Source: Bradyrhizobium cytisi
GTDB lineage: Bacteria; Pseudomonadota; Alphaproteobacteria; Rhizobiales; Xanthobacteraceae
NCBI RefSeq assembly: GCF_008123515.1
Contig: NZ_VSSR01000042.1
Location: 186,001 to 250,000 of the forward strand
DNA length: 64,000 nucleotides
Reading direction: 5' to 3'
The translations under genes were made by a program, and so were the position numbers. Each line of letters opens with the position of its first letter. The first letter of the stretch is position 1. The notes under the pieces are model-generated. The model saw only the letters and a list, made by a program, of their open reading frames with translations. It had not been told where the DNA came from and ran no database searches. This document shows positions 8,269 through 19,928 of this stretch, one piece after another.

Positions 8269-9588
8269 ATGCGGTTGTCGCGGTTCTTTCTGCCCATCCT
8301 GAAGGAAAATCCGAAAGAAGCGGAGATCGTCTCGCATCGGTTGATGCTGCGCGCCGGCATGATCCGCCAGGAGGCGGCCGGCATCTATGCCTGGCTGCCG
8401 TTGGGCTTCCGGGTGCTGAAGAAGATCGAACAGATCGTGCGGGAGGAGCAGGATCGCTCCGGCGCGCTGGAACTGTTGATGCCGACGCTCCAGCTCGCCG
8501 ACCTCTGGCGCGAGAGCGGCCGCTACGACGCCTACGGCCCGGAGATGCTGCGCATCGCCGACCGCCACAAGCGCGAGCTGCTATACGGGCCGACCAACGA
8601 GGAAATGGTCACCGAGATTTTTCGCGCTTACGTGAAGTCCTACAAGAACCTGCCGCTGAATCTCTATCATATCCAATGGAAATTCCGCGACGAGCAGCGG
8701 CCGCGCTTCGGCGTGATGCGCGGCCGCGAGTTCCTGATGAAGGATGCCTATTCCTTCGACCTCAACGAGGCGGCGGCGCGTATCTCCTACAACAAGATGT
8801 TCGTCGCCTATTTGCGCACCTTTGCGCGGATGGGGCTGAAGGCGATCCCGATGCGCGCCGAAACCGGCCCGATCGGCGGCGACCTCAGCCACGAGTTCAT
8901 CGTGCTCGCCGAAACCGGCGAATCCGGTGTTTTCATCAATCGCGACGTGCTGGACCTGCCGGTGCCGGGCGAGGACGTCGACTATGAGAGCGATCTGACC
9001 CCGATCATCAAGCAGTGGACCTCGGTCTATGCCGCGACGGAGGACGTTCACGATCCCGCGCGGTTCGAGCAGGAAGTGCCTGCGGACAAGCGCGTGAACA
9101 CCCGCGGCATCGAGGTCGGCCAGATCTTCTACTTCGGCACCAAATATTCCGAACCGATGAAGGCGACGGTGGCGGGCCCGGACGGCGTGGACGTGCCGAT
9201 CCATGGCGGCTCCTACGGCGTCGGCGTCTCGCGCCTGCTCGGTGCCATCATCGAGGCCTGCCATGACGATGCCGGCATCAAATGGCCGGAGGCGGTGGCC
9301 CCGTTCCGCGTCTCGATCCTCAATCTCAAGCAGGGCGATGCGGCGGTCGATACGGCCTGCGAGAAGCTCTATGCCGAGCTCCAGGCCAAGGGCGTCGATG
9401 TGCTCTATGACGACACCGACCAGCGCGCCGGCGCCAAATTCGCCGCCGCCGACCTGATCGGCATCCCCTGGCAGATCATGATCGGGCCGAAGGGGCTGGC
9501 TGACGGCAAGGTCGAGATCAAGAAGCGCAGTGACGGCTCCCGCGAGACGATGTCGCCAGCGGACGCGGTCGCCCGCCTAGTCGGCTGA
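8269..9588 (+). CDS. proS: Prolyl-tRNA synthetase
   Basis: 439 aa. Class II synthetase that charges tRNA-Pro. The N-terminal M-R-L-S-R-F-F-L-P and motif 2 (F-R-D-E-Q-R-P-R-F-G-V-M-R-G-R-E-F-L-M-K-D) are clear, and motif 3 is G-S-Y-G-V-G-V-S-R. An anticodon-binding domain forms the last 100 residues. At 439 aa it lacks the roughly 180-residue INS editing domain of the E. coli enzyme, which is the usual alphaproteobacterial form; a free-standing Ala-tRNA-Pro deacylase would be expected elsewhere. Confidence 0.96.
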   Translation: MRLSRFFLPILKENPKEAEIVSHRLMLRAGMIRQEAAGIYAWLPLGFRVLKKIEQIVREEQDRSGALELLMPTLQLADLWRESGRYDAYGPEMLRIADRHKRELLYGPTNEEMVTEIFRAYVKSYKNLPLNLYHIQWKFRDEQRPRFGVMRGREFLMKDAYSFDLNEAAARISYNKMFVAYLRTFARMGLKAIPMRAETGPIGGDLSHEFIVLAETGESGVFINRDVLDLPVPGEDVDYESDLTPIIKQWTSVYAATEDVHDPARFEQEVPADKRVNTRGIEVGQIFYFGTKYSEPMKATVAGPDGVDVPIHGGSYGVGVSRLLGAIIEACHDDAGIKWPEAVAPFRVSILNLKQGDAAVDTACEKLYAELQAKGVDVLYDDTDQRAGAKFAAADLIGIPWQIMIGPKGLADGKVEIKKRSDGSRETMSPADAVARLVG

Positions 9589-9661
9589 ATATTGTTCATC
9601 GCCTGATATCGCGGCCGCCAATCCGGCCACAATTGACCCCGAATCATGGGATTATCGAGCG

Positions 9662-10942
9662 ATGGATGAGACCATGACTGAAACCGTTCAAACCGCGCCG
9701 TTCGCGCCCTTCGAGTGGATGCTGTCGGCGCGCTATTTGCGGGCGCGGCGCAAGGAGGGATTCATCTCGGTCATCGCCGGGTTCTCCTTCCTTGGCATCA
9801 TGCTTGGCGTCGCCACGCTGATCATCGTGATGGCCGTCATGAACGGCTTCCGCAAAGAGCTGCTCGACAAGATCCTGGGGCTGAACGGCCATATCCTGGT
9901 CCAGCCGCTGGAATCGCCGCTGACCGACTGGAAGGACGTTGCCGAGCGCATCAGCCAGGTCCAGGGTATCCGGCTGGCTGCCCCCGTGGTCGACGGCCAG
10001 GCGCTGGCGTCCTCGCCCTGGAACGCCTCGGGCGTGCTGGTGCGCGGCATCCGCTCCGACGACCTGAATAACCTCACCTCGATCGCCAAGAACATCAAGC
10101 AGGGATCGCTCGAGGGGTTTGACGACGGCCAGGGCGTCGCAATCGGCCGGCGGCTCGCCGACCAGCTGTCGCTGCATGCCGGCGACAGCGTGACCTTGGT
10201 GGCGCCGAAGGGCGCGGTGACGCCGATGGGCACCACGCCGCGCATAAAACCGTACAAGATCGTCGCAGTGTTCGAGATCGGCATGTCCGAGTACGACCTC
10301 GGCTTCGTCTTCATGCCGCTCGCCGAGGCGCAGGCCTATTTCAACCGCAGCAGCGACGTCACCTCGATCGAGGTGTTCACCACCAATCCCGACAAGATCG
10401 ATTCATTCCGCAAATCGGTGACGGAGGCCGCGGGCCGGCCGGTGTTCCTGGTCGACTGGCGCCAGCGCAACTCGACTTTCTTCAACGCGCTCCAGGTCGA
10501 GCGCAACGTGATGTTTCTGATCCTGACCATGATCGTGCTGGTCGCCGCTCTCAACATCGTCTCCGGCCTGATCATGCTGGTGAAGGACAAGGGCAGCGAC
10601 ATTGCGATCCTGCGCACGATGGGGGCCTCGCAAGGCTCGATCATGCGGATCTTCCTGATTACGGGCGCATCCATCGGCGTGGTCGGCACGCTGGTGGGGT
10701 TCTTCGTCGGGCTGGTGATCTGCCTCAACATCGAATCCATCCGGCAATTCCTGTCCTGGCTGACCAGCACCGAGCTGTTCTCGCCGGAACTCTACTTCCT
10801 GTCGAAGCTGCCCGCCGAGATCGACGTCGGCGAGACCACGGCCGTCGTCGTCATGGCGCTGACGCTGTCGTTCCTGGCGACGCTCTACCCGTCGTGGCGC
10901 GCCGCGCGCCTCGATCCGGTCGAAGCGCTGCGGTACGAGTGA
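9662..10942 (+). CDS. lolC: Lipoprotein-releasing ABC transporter permease (LolC/LolE type)
   Basis: 426 aa (an ATG at 9674 would give 422). One N-terminal transmembrane helix (about residues 35-60), a large periplasmic MacB/LolE-like domain (about 65-275), and three C-terminal helices with the FtsX permease motif. It forms the inner-membrane part of the machine that extracts outer-membrane lipoproteins and loads them on LolA. Alphaproteobacteria usually carry one permease acting as a homodimer, so LolC and LolE cannot be told apart here. lolD follows after 7 bp. Confidence 0.93.
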   Translation: MDETMTETVQTAPFAPFEWMLSARYLRARRKEGFISVIAGFSFLGIMLGVATLIIVMAVMNGFRKELLDKILGLNGHILVQPLESPLTDWKDVAERISQVQGIRLAAPVVDGQALASSPWNASGVLVRGIRSDDLNNLTSIAKNIKQGSLEGFDDGQGVAIGRRLADQLSLHAGDSVTLVAPKGAVTPMGTTPRIKPYKIVAVFEIGMSEYDLGFVFMPLAEAQAYFNRSSDVTSIEVFTTNPDKIDSFRKSVTEAAGRPVFLVDWRQRNSTFFNALQVERNVMFLILTMIVLVAALNIVSGLIMLVKDKGSDIAILRTMGASQGSIMRIFLITGASIGVVGTLVGFFVGLVICLNIESIRQFLSWLTSTELFSPELYFLSKLPAEIDVGETTAVVVMALTLSFLATLYPSWRAARLDPVEALRYE

Positions 10943-10949
10943 GGGCCTG

Positions 10950-11651
10950 ATGGAGCAGCAGGGGGCGGAAGATGTACCGGTCATCTATCTCCACGAGATA
11001 AGACGGCAGTACCTGCAGGGCGAGGCGGCGCTGACGATTCTCGACAATGCCAAGCTCGCGCTGTGGGCGGGCCAGTCGGTCGCGCTGGTCGCGCCGTCGG
11101 GCTCGGGCAAGTCGACGCTGCTGCACATCGCGGGCCTGCTCGAAGCTCCCGATTCCGGCGAGGTCTATGTCAATGGCGCGCCGACCTCGCAACTGCCCGA
11201 CATTGAGCGCACCCAGCTGCGCCGCACCGATATCGGCTTCGTCTACCAGTCGCACCGGCTGCTGCCGGAATTCTCGGCGCTGGAGAACGTGATGATGCCG
11301 CAGATGATCCGCGGCCTGAAGAAGTCCGAGAGCGTCAAGCGCGCCAAGGAGATCCTTGGCTATCTCGGCCTCGGCGACCGCATCACCCATCGTCCGGCGG
11401 AGCTGTCGGGCGGCGAGCAGCAGCGCGTCGCAATTGCGCGCGCCGTCGCCAACGCACCGCGGGTGCTGTTCGCGGACGAGCCGACCGGCAACCTCGATCC
11501 GCACACCGCCGACCACGTGTTCCAGGCCCTGATGCAGCTGGTCAAGGCAACCAAGGTCTCGATGCTGATCGCGACCCACAACATGGAGCTCGCCGGCCGC
11601 ATGGACCGGCGCGTGTCGCTGGCCGACGGCCAGGTCGTCGAGCTCGAATAA
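10950..11651 (+). CDS. lolD: Lipoprotein-releasing ABC transporter ATPase
   Basis: 233 aa. Walker A is A-P-S-G-S-G-K-S-T, the Q-loop V-Y-Q-S-H, the signature L-S-G-G-E-Q-Q-R-V-A-I-A-R-A and Walker B V-L-F-A-D-E-P-T-G-N-L-D. The characteristic LolD-type motif E-F-S-A-L-E-N-V-M-M-P is present. It powers lipoprotein release together with the permease encoded 7 bp upstream. Length is normal for LolD. Confidence 0.94.
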   Translation: MEQQGAEDVPVIYLHEIRRQYLQGEAALTILDNAKLALWAGQSVALVAPSGSGKSTLLHIAGLLEAPDSGEVYVNGAPTSQLPDIERTQLRRTDIGFVYQSHRLLPEFSALENVMMPQMIRGLKKSESVKRAKEILGYLGLGDRITHRPAELSGGEQQRVAIARAVANAPRVLFADEPTGNLDPHTADHVFQALMQLVKATKVSMLIATHNMELAGRMDRRVSLADGQVVELE

Positions 11652-11778
11652 AGCAAACGCGAAAACAACCCCATGCACAGTAGACGGCCGCTGCCGGCCA
11701 CGATCGGGGTGACGTGTTCCAGTTGCTTGATTGATCAGGCAAACCCGCCGCAGCAGCGCATTGCCGCGGGCAGGCAAT

Positions 11779-12867
11779 TTACGGCCTGATCACAGTCAAT
11801 TTGAACGGTCCGCCATTGGCGGCGGCGTCGGCCACGGCCTCATTGACGTGGTCGAGGTCGAAATCCGTCGTCACATATTCGTCGAGCCGCAGCAGCCCGG
11901 CGCGCACCAACCCGATCAGACGCGTTGCCGCATCCGGCGGATACATCCAGACGCCATGAATGGAGATGCAGTTGCGCATGAGCCAGGGGTAGGGCAGCTC
12001 GAGGCCCGGACCGCCCGCCATGCCGACGCCGCCCATCAGCACGACGCGGCCATAGGCGCGCACCGTCATGACCGCCGCCCGCACCACGCGCGTGCTGACC
12101 GAGGGCGGCATGATGTCGAGCACGCAGTCGATCGGCCCGGGCGCGGCGCGCTTCATCGCCTCGCGGTCGTCGTCCTCGTTGCCGGTGAGCCTGACCGGCT
12201 TCACCCGCGCGCCGAAGCGGCGGACGAGGTCGGCCAGGATTTTCTCGTTGCGGCCGGGCGTCACCACGCAGGCCGCGCCCATCGCGAGCGCGACGGAGAC
12301 GGCGGCGCTGCCGAAATTGCCGGTGGCCCCGCTCACCAGCACGGTCTCGCCTGCTTGCAGGTTTGCGGCAAGAAAGCCGCCATAGGGCACCAGCGCCGTT
12401 CCGAGCGCGCACCATTGCGAGGCTTCTTCCGACGTGATCGCGCCAAGGCGCTTCACGTTCTCGGTCGGCACCCGCATCTGCTCGGCATACGAGCCGTGGC
12501 GAAAATGCTGCTGCAGGCGCATGCCGCCGGGGCCGGCTGCCGTGAGTCCCTGCAGGGCAATATCGGGCGCCACGACATCGTCGCGCGACCGCACCGTCGG
12601 GTCGCAGAACACCCAGTCGCCAATGCTGAGCCTGGTTGCGTCCGGACCGATCGCGCGCACCCGGCCGATGCCGCCGGGGCCGGGGATGATCGGCAGCTCG
12701 AGCGCATAATTGCGCTCACCGCTGAAAACCTCGTTCATGTAGGACAGAACGCGCGTGGCGACGACGTCGACGATAACCTCGCCGGTGCCGAGCACCGGGT
12801 CCGGAGCAGTCTCGATCACCAGCGGCGATCCGAAGGATTTGAGTACGGCAGCTTTCATGATGTTCAC
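11779..12867 (-). CDS. Medium-chain alcohol dehydrogenase/quinone oxidoreductase-like protein
   Basis: 362 aa (359 from the second ATG). GroES-like N-terminal half (about 1-140) and Rossmann half with the nucleotide-binding loop V-S-G-A-T-G-N-F-G-S-A. The structural-zinc cysteine cluster is absent, so it looks like the zinc-independent branch of the MDR superfamily; the substrate is unknown. It diverges from the XRE-type regulator at 12968 with 100 bp between starts, an arrangement that usually means the regulator controls the enzyme. Whether the window's regulator does so is inferred. Confidence 0.8.
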   Translation of the reverse strand: MNIMKAAVLKSFGSPLVIETAPDPVLGTGEVIVDVVATRVLSYMNEVFSGERNYALELPIIPGPGGIGRVRAIGPDATRLSIGDWVFCDPTVRSRDDVVAPDIALQGLTAAGPGGMRLQQHFRHGSYAEQMRVPTENVKRLGAITSEEASQWCALGTALVPYGGFLAANLQAGETVLVSGATGNFGSAAVSVALAMGAACVVTPGRNEKILADLVRRFGARVKPVRLTGNEDDDREAMKRAAPGPIDCVLDIMPPSVSTRVVRAAVMTVRAYGRVVLMGGVGMAGGPGLELPYPWLMRNCISIHGVWMYPPDAATRLIGLVRAGLLRLDEYVTTDFDLDHVNEAVADAAANGGPFKLTVIRP

Positions 12868-12967
12868 CTCGAACTCGGGTGATATCCATATGCGGCGCCC
12901 TTGAAGGGATAGGAAGGCCTGGTATTATCCTAGTATTCCCAAAGCCCTCCATCCACGGGACCACGCC

Positions 12968-13741
12968 ATGGCCGATCCACGCCGCGTCGAATTCGGCGAT
13001 TTCCTCCGTTCCCGCCGCGAAAAGCTGTCGCCGAAGACGGTCGGTCTCCCCGCAGGTCAGCGGCGGCGCACCGCGGGGCTCCGCCGCGAAGAGGTCGCCC
13101 AGCTCGCCGGCATCGGGGTCGACTGGTACATCCGCCTCGAGCAGGGCCGCACCGTCAGCCCGTCGGTCACCACCGTCGATGCACTGGCGCGAGCACTGCG
13201 CCTCAGCAAGACCGAGCACGCGCACCTCAAGGACCTCGCGCGCGACGGCGCGAGGGGGGCATTCGCCCGCGAGATGGTGCCGCCGCCGATTCTGCGCCTG
13301 GTCGAGAGCCTGCCGCATCCGGCCTACATCACCGGACGACGCTGGGATGTGTTGGCCTGGAACGATGCCGCCGAGGAGATCTTTGCGTTCGGCCGCCTGC
13401 CGGAGCAGGATCGCAACACGCTGCTGCTGATGATGACCAACAAGCGCACGCGAAAGTCCTACGGTGCAGGCTGGGCCGACGTGGCCAAGCGCATGGTCGC
13501 GATGTTTCGCGCCACTCACGACGTCTGGGCCGGCGATCCCGCGTTTGCGGAATTGCTGACGCGGTTGCGCGAAGGCAGTCCCGAATTCGTCAAATGGTGG
13601 GGCGCGCACGAGGTGCATGGCACCTTGTCGGGCCGCAAGACCATGACCCATCCGACCAAGGGCGTGCTGCATTTCGAGCACACGAGCTTTCAGGCCAATG
13701 ACGATCCCGCGCTGAAGCTCGTGATTTATACGCCGGTGTGA
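12968..13741 (+). CDS. XRE-family regulator with MmyB-like ligand domain
   Basis: 257 aa. Helix-turn-helix in residues about 35-85 (L-R-R-E-E-V-A-Q-L-A-G-I-G-V-D-W-Y-I-R-L-E-Q), followed by an MmyB-like ligand-binding domain (about 105-255, P-A-Y-I-T-G-R-R-W-D-V-L-A-W-N-D-A-A). Members of this family often repress a divergent short- or medium-chain dehydrogenase, matching the divergent oxidoreductase gene here. The last 58 bp of this gene recur, slightly diverged, at 16090-16147. Confidence 0.87.
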   Translation: MADPRRVEFGDFLRSRREKLSPKTVGLPAGQRRRTAGLRREEVAQLAGIGVDWYIRLEQGRTVSPSVTTVDALARALRLSKTEHAHLKDLARDGARGAFAREMVPPPILRLVESLPHPAYITGRRWDVLAWNDAAEEIFAFGRLPEQDRNTLLLMMTNKRTRKSYGAGWADVAKRMVAMFRATHDVWAGDPAFAELLTRLREGSPEFVKWWGAHEVHGTLSGRKTMTHPTKGVLHFEHTSFQANDDPALKLVIYTPV

Positions 13742-13865
13742 GGCCCAATGTCGCAAAGTGCCTGCAGGCAGCGAAGATCGCGCACCATCATTGCGGCCAA
13801 CGCAAATTAATGTTACAATTCGTAGCATTGGCTCGCGGTGGAAAGCGAGGTCGGCGAGGGATCGG

Positions 13866-15032
13866 ATGAGGCGTCGGCAATTCATTTCGCTTCTCGGCGG
13901 AGCTGCCTTGGCGCCAATCGCCGGGCCTCCGGTCTGCGCTGGCCCACCGGCCAATTGTGCCGCTCCGGCGAGGCGTGATGACGGCTGGTCTGTTCCGTCC
14001 GCCAATGGAGACAATGACGTCGACCAGGCCGCGCTGTGCAGGATGACCGATCGACTCGAAAGCTCCGGCTCTAACATCCATGCCGTGCTGGTCGCTCGCC
14101 ACGGTCGACTGGCGTTCGAGCGATACTTCAAAGGATCTGATGAGGTCCCCAGTCGCATCTTCGGCGTCCGGGTCAGGGACATCAGCTTCGACGCCGATAC
14201 ACTGCATAATCTGAAATCGTGCTCAAAGAGCGTCGCGTCGCTGGTCGTCGGGATCGCGATCGACCAGGGCCTCATCCGAAGCCTCGACGAACCGGTCTTC
14301 AGCTTCTTCCCCGAATTGTCCGACCTGCGGTCCCCGGACAAGGATCGCATTCTGCTCTCACACGTGCTCACCATGTCGATGGGCCTGAAGTGGGTGGAGG
14401 CAACTCCGGCGACAGGTGACGACAACGACGAAGTGCGCATGCATATGGCGCAGGATGCCTGTCGCTACGTCCTCGGCCTTCCCGTAACTGCACCGGCCGG
14501 GCAGGGGTTCTTCTACAACACAGGCGCGCTCACGCTGCTCTCGGCGATCGTCCGCAAGGCCACCGGCCGTCCGCTCGATGAATTTGCACGTGCGACGCTG
14601 TTCGATCCTCTCGGCATCACCGAATTCGAGTGGGGCCGATTCAAAGGCGACAGCGACGCCGGCGGGGGATTGCGCCTGCGACCGCGCGACATGGCTAAGA
14701 TCGGCCAACTCGTCCTCGCGGGCGGTCGCTGGAACGATCGGCAAGTCGTTTCCAAGGCATGGATCGAGGCGTCGACAACAATGAAGCTCAAGGCGACCGA
14801 CGGTCAGTCCTATGGATATTTATGGTGGCTGCGGAGCTCCCGGCTCAATGGGCGTGTTGTCCAATCGATCGCCGCGCAGGGCCGAGGTGGCCAGTCGATC
14901 CGCATCGTCCCGGAGCTCGATCTCGTCGTCGCGGTGACCGCGGGATACTATCAAGACTATAGCCCTGAAACTTTCAAATTGCAGTACGGCGTGTTCAGGG
15001 AGGTCTTGCAGGCGATCTCGCCTCCGGTGTAA
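13866..15032 (+). CDS. Secreted serine hydrolase of the beta-lactamase/class C fold
   Basis: 388 aa. The start is the ATG opening M-R-R-R-Q-F-I-S-L-L-G-G, a likely Tat-type signal; an earlier in-frame start would only add unrelated residues. The catalytic S-x-x-K is S118-C-S-K121, the second motif is Y-N-T in F-F-Y-N-T-G-A, and a G-R-G-G-Q-S stretch near the end could be the third. Family members hydrolyse esters or amides, including beta-lactams, in the periplasm; the substrate is unknown. It lies between the two copies of the regulator's 3' end. Confidence 0.83.
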   Translation: MRRRQFISLLGGAALAPIAGPPVCAGPPANCAAPARRDDGWSVPSANGDNDVDQAALCRMTDRLESSGSNIHAVLVARHGRLAFERYFKGSDEVPSRIFGVRVRDISFDADTLHNLKSCSKSVASLVVGIAIDQGLIRSLDEPVFSFFPELSDLRSPDKDRILLSHVLTMSMGLKWVEATPATGDDNDEVRMHMAQDACRYVLGLPVTAPAGQGFFYNTGALTLLSAIVRKATGRPLDEFARATLFDPLGITEFEWGRFKGDSDAGGGLRLRPRDMAKIGQLVLAGGRWNDRQVVSKAWIEASTTMKLKATDGQSYGYLWWLRSSRLNGRVVQSIAAQGRGGQSIRIVPELDLVVAVTAGYYQDYSPETFKLQYGVFREVLQAISPPV

Positions 15033-15090
15033 GGCCCCGCGAACCGGCAGCGGAATCGCCGCCTCATTCGCCACTGTCTGGAGTTTGCTT

Positions 15091-16023
15091 GTGACCATCG
15101 CACTCAAGGGCATCATTCCCGTGATGCTGACGCCGTTCACCGAAGCGAAGACGATCGACTATTCCGGCCTCGAAAGGCTGATCGAATGGTATATCGCCAA
15201 CGGTGCCGACGCATTGTTCGCGGTCGCTCAGTCCAGCGAGATGCAGTTCCTGACGCTGGACGAACGTGTCGAGCTGGCGCGATTTGTCGCCAGGACGGCT
15301 GCCGGCCGGCTTCCTGTCATCGCATCCGGGCATATCAGCGAATCCAGGGAGGACCAGCTCACCGAGCTGACATCGATCGCGAAGACGGGCGTCGACGGAT
15401 TGGTTCTGGTGACCAACCGTCTCGCGTCCCTCGATCCGACGCGGACGATCTTCACCGACAATTTGACCTGGCTGCTCGACCGGCTGCCCAGGGAAATGAC
15501 CCTCGGTCTTTATGAATGCCCGGCGCCATTTCGCCGGCTTCTCTCCGACGATGAGCTGGCCTTTTGTGCCGACAGCGGCCGTTTCGCGATTCTCAAGGAC
15601 GTCTCGTGTGATCTCGCGACCGTGCAGCGCCGGGTCAAGCTGACGAACGGCTCGCCGCTGACGATCGTCAACGCCAATGCCGCGATCGCCTTCGACGCGA
15701 TGAAATCGGGGGCGCCGGGGTTTACCGGTGTGTTCACGAATTTCCATCCCGATCTCTACAAGTGGTTGCTGACCCGGCACACGAAGCATCCGTCGCTGGC
15801 GAACGAGCTGTCGGTCTATCTCGCGCTTGCCGCGATGGCTGAGCCGATGGGCTATCCAAAACTGGCCAAGCTCTATCATCAGCGGCTCGGCACCTTTTCC
15901 CGTATCGAGAGCCGGGCGGTCGATTTCGACATTCGCGAGCGCTTCTGGGCGCTCGATGCGCTGATCGACAAGATCGTCGAGGGACAGGAGTCGTTCCGCG
16001 CGAAGATAGCAGCGGCAGGCTGA
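15091..16023 (+). CDS. Dihydrodipicolinate synthase family lyase
   Basis: 310 aa. The GTG at 15091 is chosen because GGAG lies 7 nt upstream (15080-15083); the TTG at 15085 is too close. DapA-like TIM barrel: the Schiff-base lysine is probably K169 (F-A-I-L-K-D) and the Y141 in L-Y-E-C-P matches the catalytic tyrosine. The usual T-T-G-E motif near residue 45 is replaced by Q-S-S-E, so it is a class I aldolase or dehydratase on another 2-keto acid rather than true DapA. It follows the serine hydrolase by 58 bp; they may be co-transcribed. Confidence 0.8.
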   Translation: MTIALKGIIPVMLTPFTEAKTIDYSGLERLIEWYIANGADALFAVAQSSEMQFLTLDERVELARFVARTAAGRLPVIASGHISESREDQLTELTSIAKTGVDGLVLVTNRLASLDPTRTIFTDNLTWLLDRLPREMTLGLYECPAPFRRLLSDDELAFCADSGRFAILKDVSCDLATVQRRVKLTNGSPLTIVNANAAIAFDAMKSGAPGFTGVFTNFHPDLYKWLLTRHTKHPSLANELSVYLALAAMAEPMGYPKLAKLYHQRLGTFSRIESRAVDFDIRERFWALDALIDKIVEGQESFRAKIAAAG

Positions 16024-16089
16024 GCACGACGCATATGACGATCCGGGCGGCGCCAAAACAGCGGCGCCGGGGGGCTTGCGGCCCTAGCT

Positions 16090-16147
16090 GAGCTTTCAGG
16101 CCAATGACGATCCCGCGCTGAAGCTCGTGATCTACACGCCGGTGTAG
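16090..16147 (+). pseudogene. Detached 3' end of an XRE/MmyB-like regulator gene
   Basis: These 58 bp match 13684-13741, the end of the regulator gene, at 54 of 58 positions. The encoded tail (about S-F-Q-A-N-D-D-P-A-L-K-L-V-I-Y-T-P-V) is identical; the differences are two synonymous third-position changes and a TAG instead of TGA stop. Similarity stops abruptly at 16090. It therefore derives from a diverged homologue, not from a very recent tandem copy, and marks a recombination junction at the far side of the serine hydrolase-lyase pair. Confidence 0.8.
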
Positions 16148-16626
16148 CCGCAGAAGCGGTTCCCGCGTGGCAGCGCAAGAGGAGGCAGCAACTCTTCCTG
16201 CAGAACACAGGGTGCGCGAAAGGTGCGAATATGCTCGCGCGTGGAATGCCCATCATTCGTGCTGGAGGCACGGTGAGGCCAATCGCTGCTCCGCCGCACA
16301 TGGAACCGTATGCGGCTGGCGTGCATGCGCTAAAAACTTCCAATGCAACCGTGGCCTGTCGTGGTGCCGATGATCGATGGACGAGAGCGCAACGGTGCAT
16401 GACCCCGATCGAGTTCGACGATTGATCTGTGACTCTCTCGCCACGCTCGGCATCAAAGTCTCAACCAAGCCATTTCGGTCACAATCGCGGCGCGATCCGG
16501 CGGAAGAGTGAGCATCATGATTTGCAAGGTTAAATTGCATTAAAATCTAGCGTTCCTCGCCAGAACGGCGGCCCCGCTTTTTCAATTTGTCGCTTAGCGA
16601 CTGTTGGATAGGGAAGGGATTGCCCG
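16148..16626. other. Gene-poor stretch before the autotransporter
   Basis: No convincing gene is seen on either strand in these roughly 480 bp. Short open frames exist but have no ribosome binding site, no recognisable family and are contradicted by one another. The region must hold the promoter of the autotransporter gene. Together with the regulator fragment just before it, it looks like decayed sequence at a rearrangement site. Confidence 0.5.
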
Positions 16627-19692
<3,066 letters not shown>

Positions 19693-19782
19693 TCGTAGGC
19701 CGGAATTCGCCCGAAGCCTCAGACGACGTTTGGGACGGTCAATTTCGACTACTTCGAAGATCACGATCCCACTTTGCGCAAG

Positions 19783-19806
19783 CCGAACGCGTGTACACGC
19801 GTTCGG
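19783..19806. other. 24-bp perfect palindrome between convergent genes
   Basis: The half-site CCGAACGCGTGT is followed directly by its exact reverse complement. It lies in the 236-bp gap between the 3' ends of the autotransporter and the ClpP-like gene. With no loop and no T run it is a poor terminator by sequence, but it could act as a bidirectional one or as a protein-binding site. Confidence 0.6.
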
Positions 19807-19928
19807 AACAGGCCTTGGTATAGCTGAGCGGCCGGACGTCAGTTTGCGAAAATGGCGGTTGCGAAGGCCAACTTGAAATGTCGAGGGTGAAGGGGAGCAA
19901 TCCTCGCGTCAGCGCGACGGGCCCATGG

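Noticed and set aside
16167..16425. Short plus-strand open frames before the autotransporter
   Set aside because: They overlap one another in different frames, have no ribosome site and no recognisable family.
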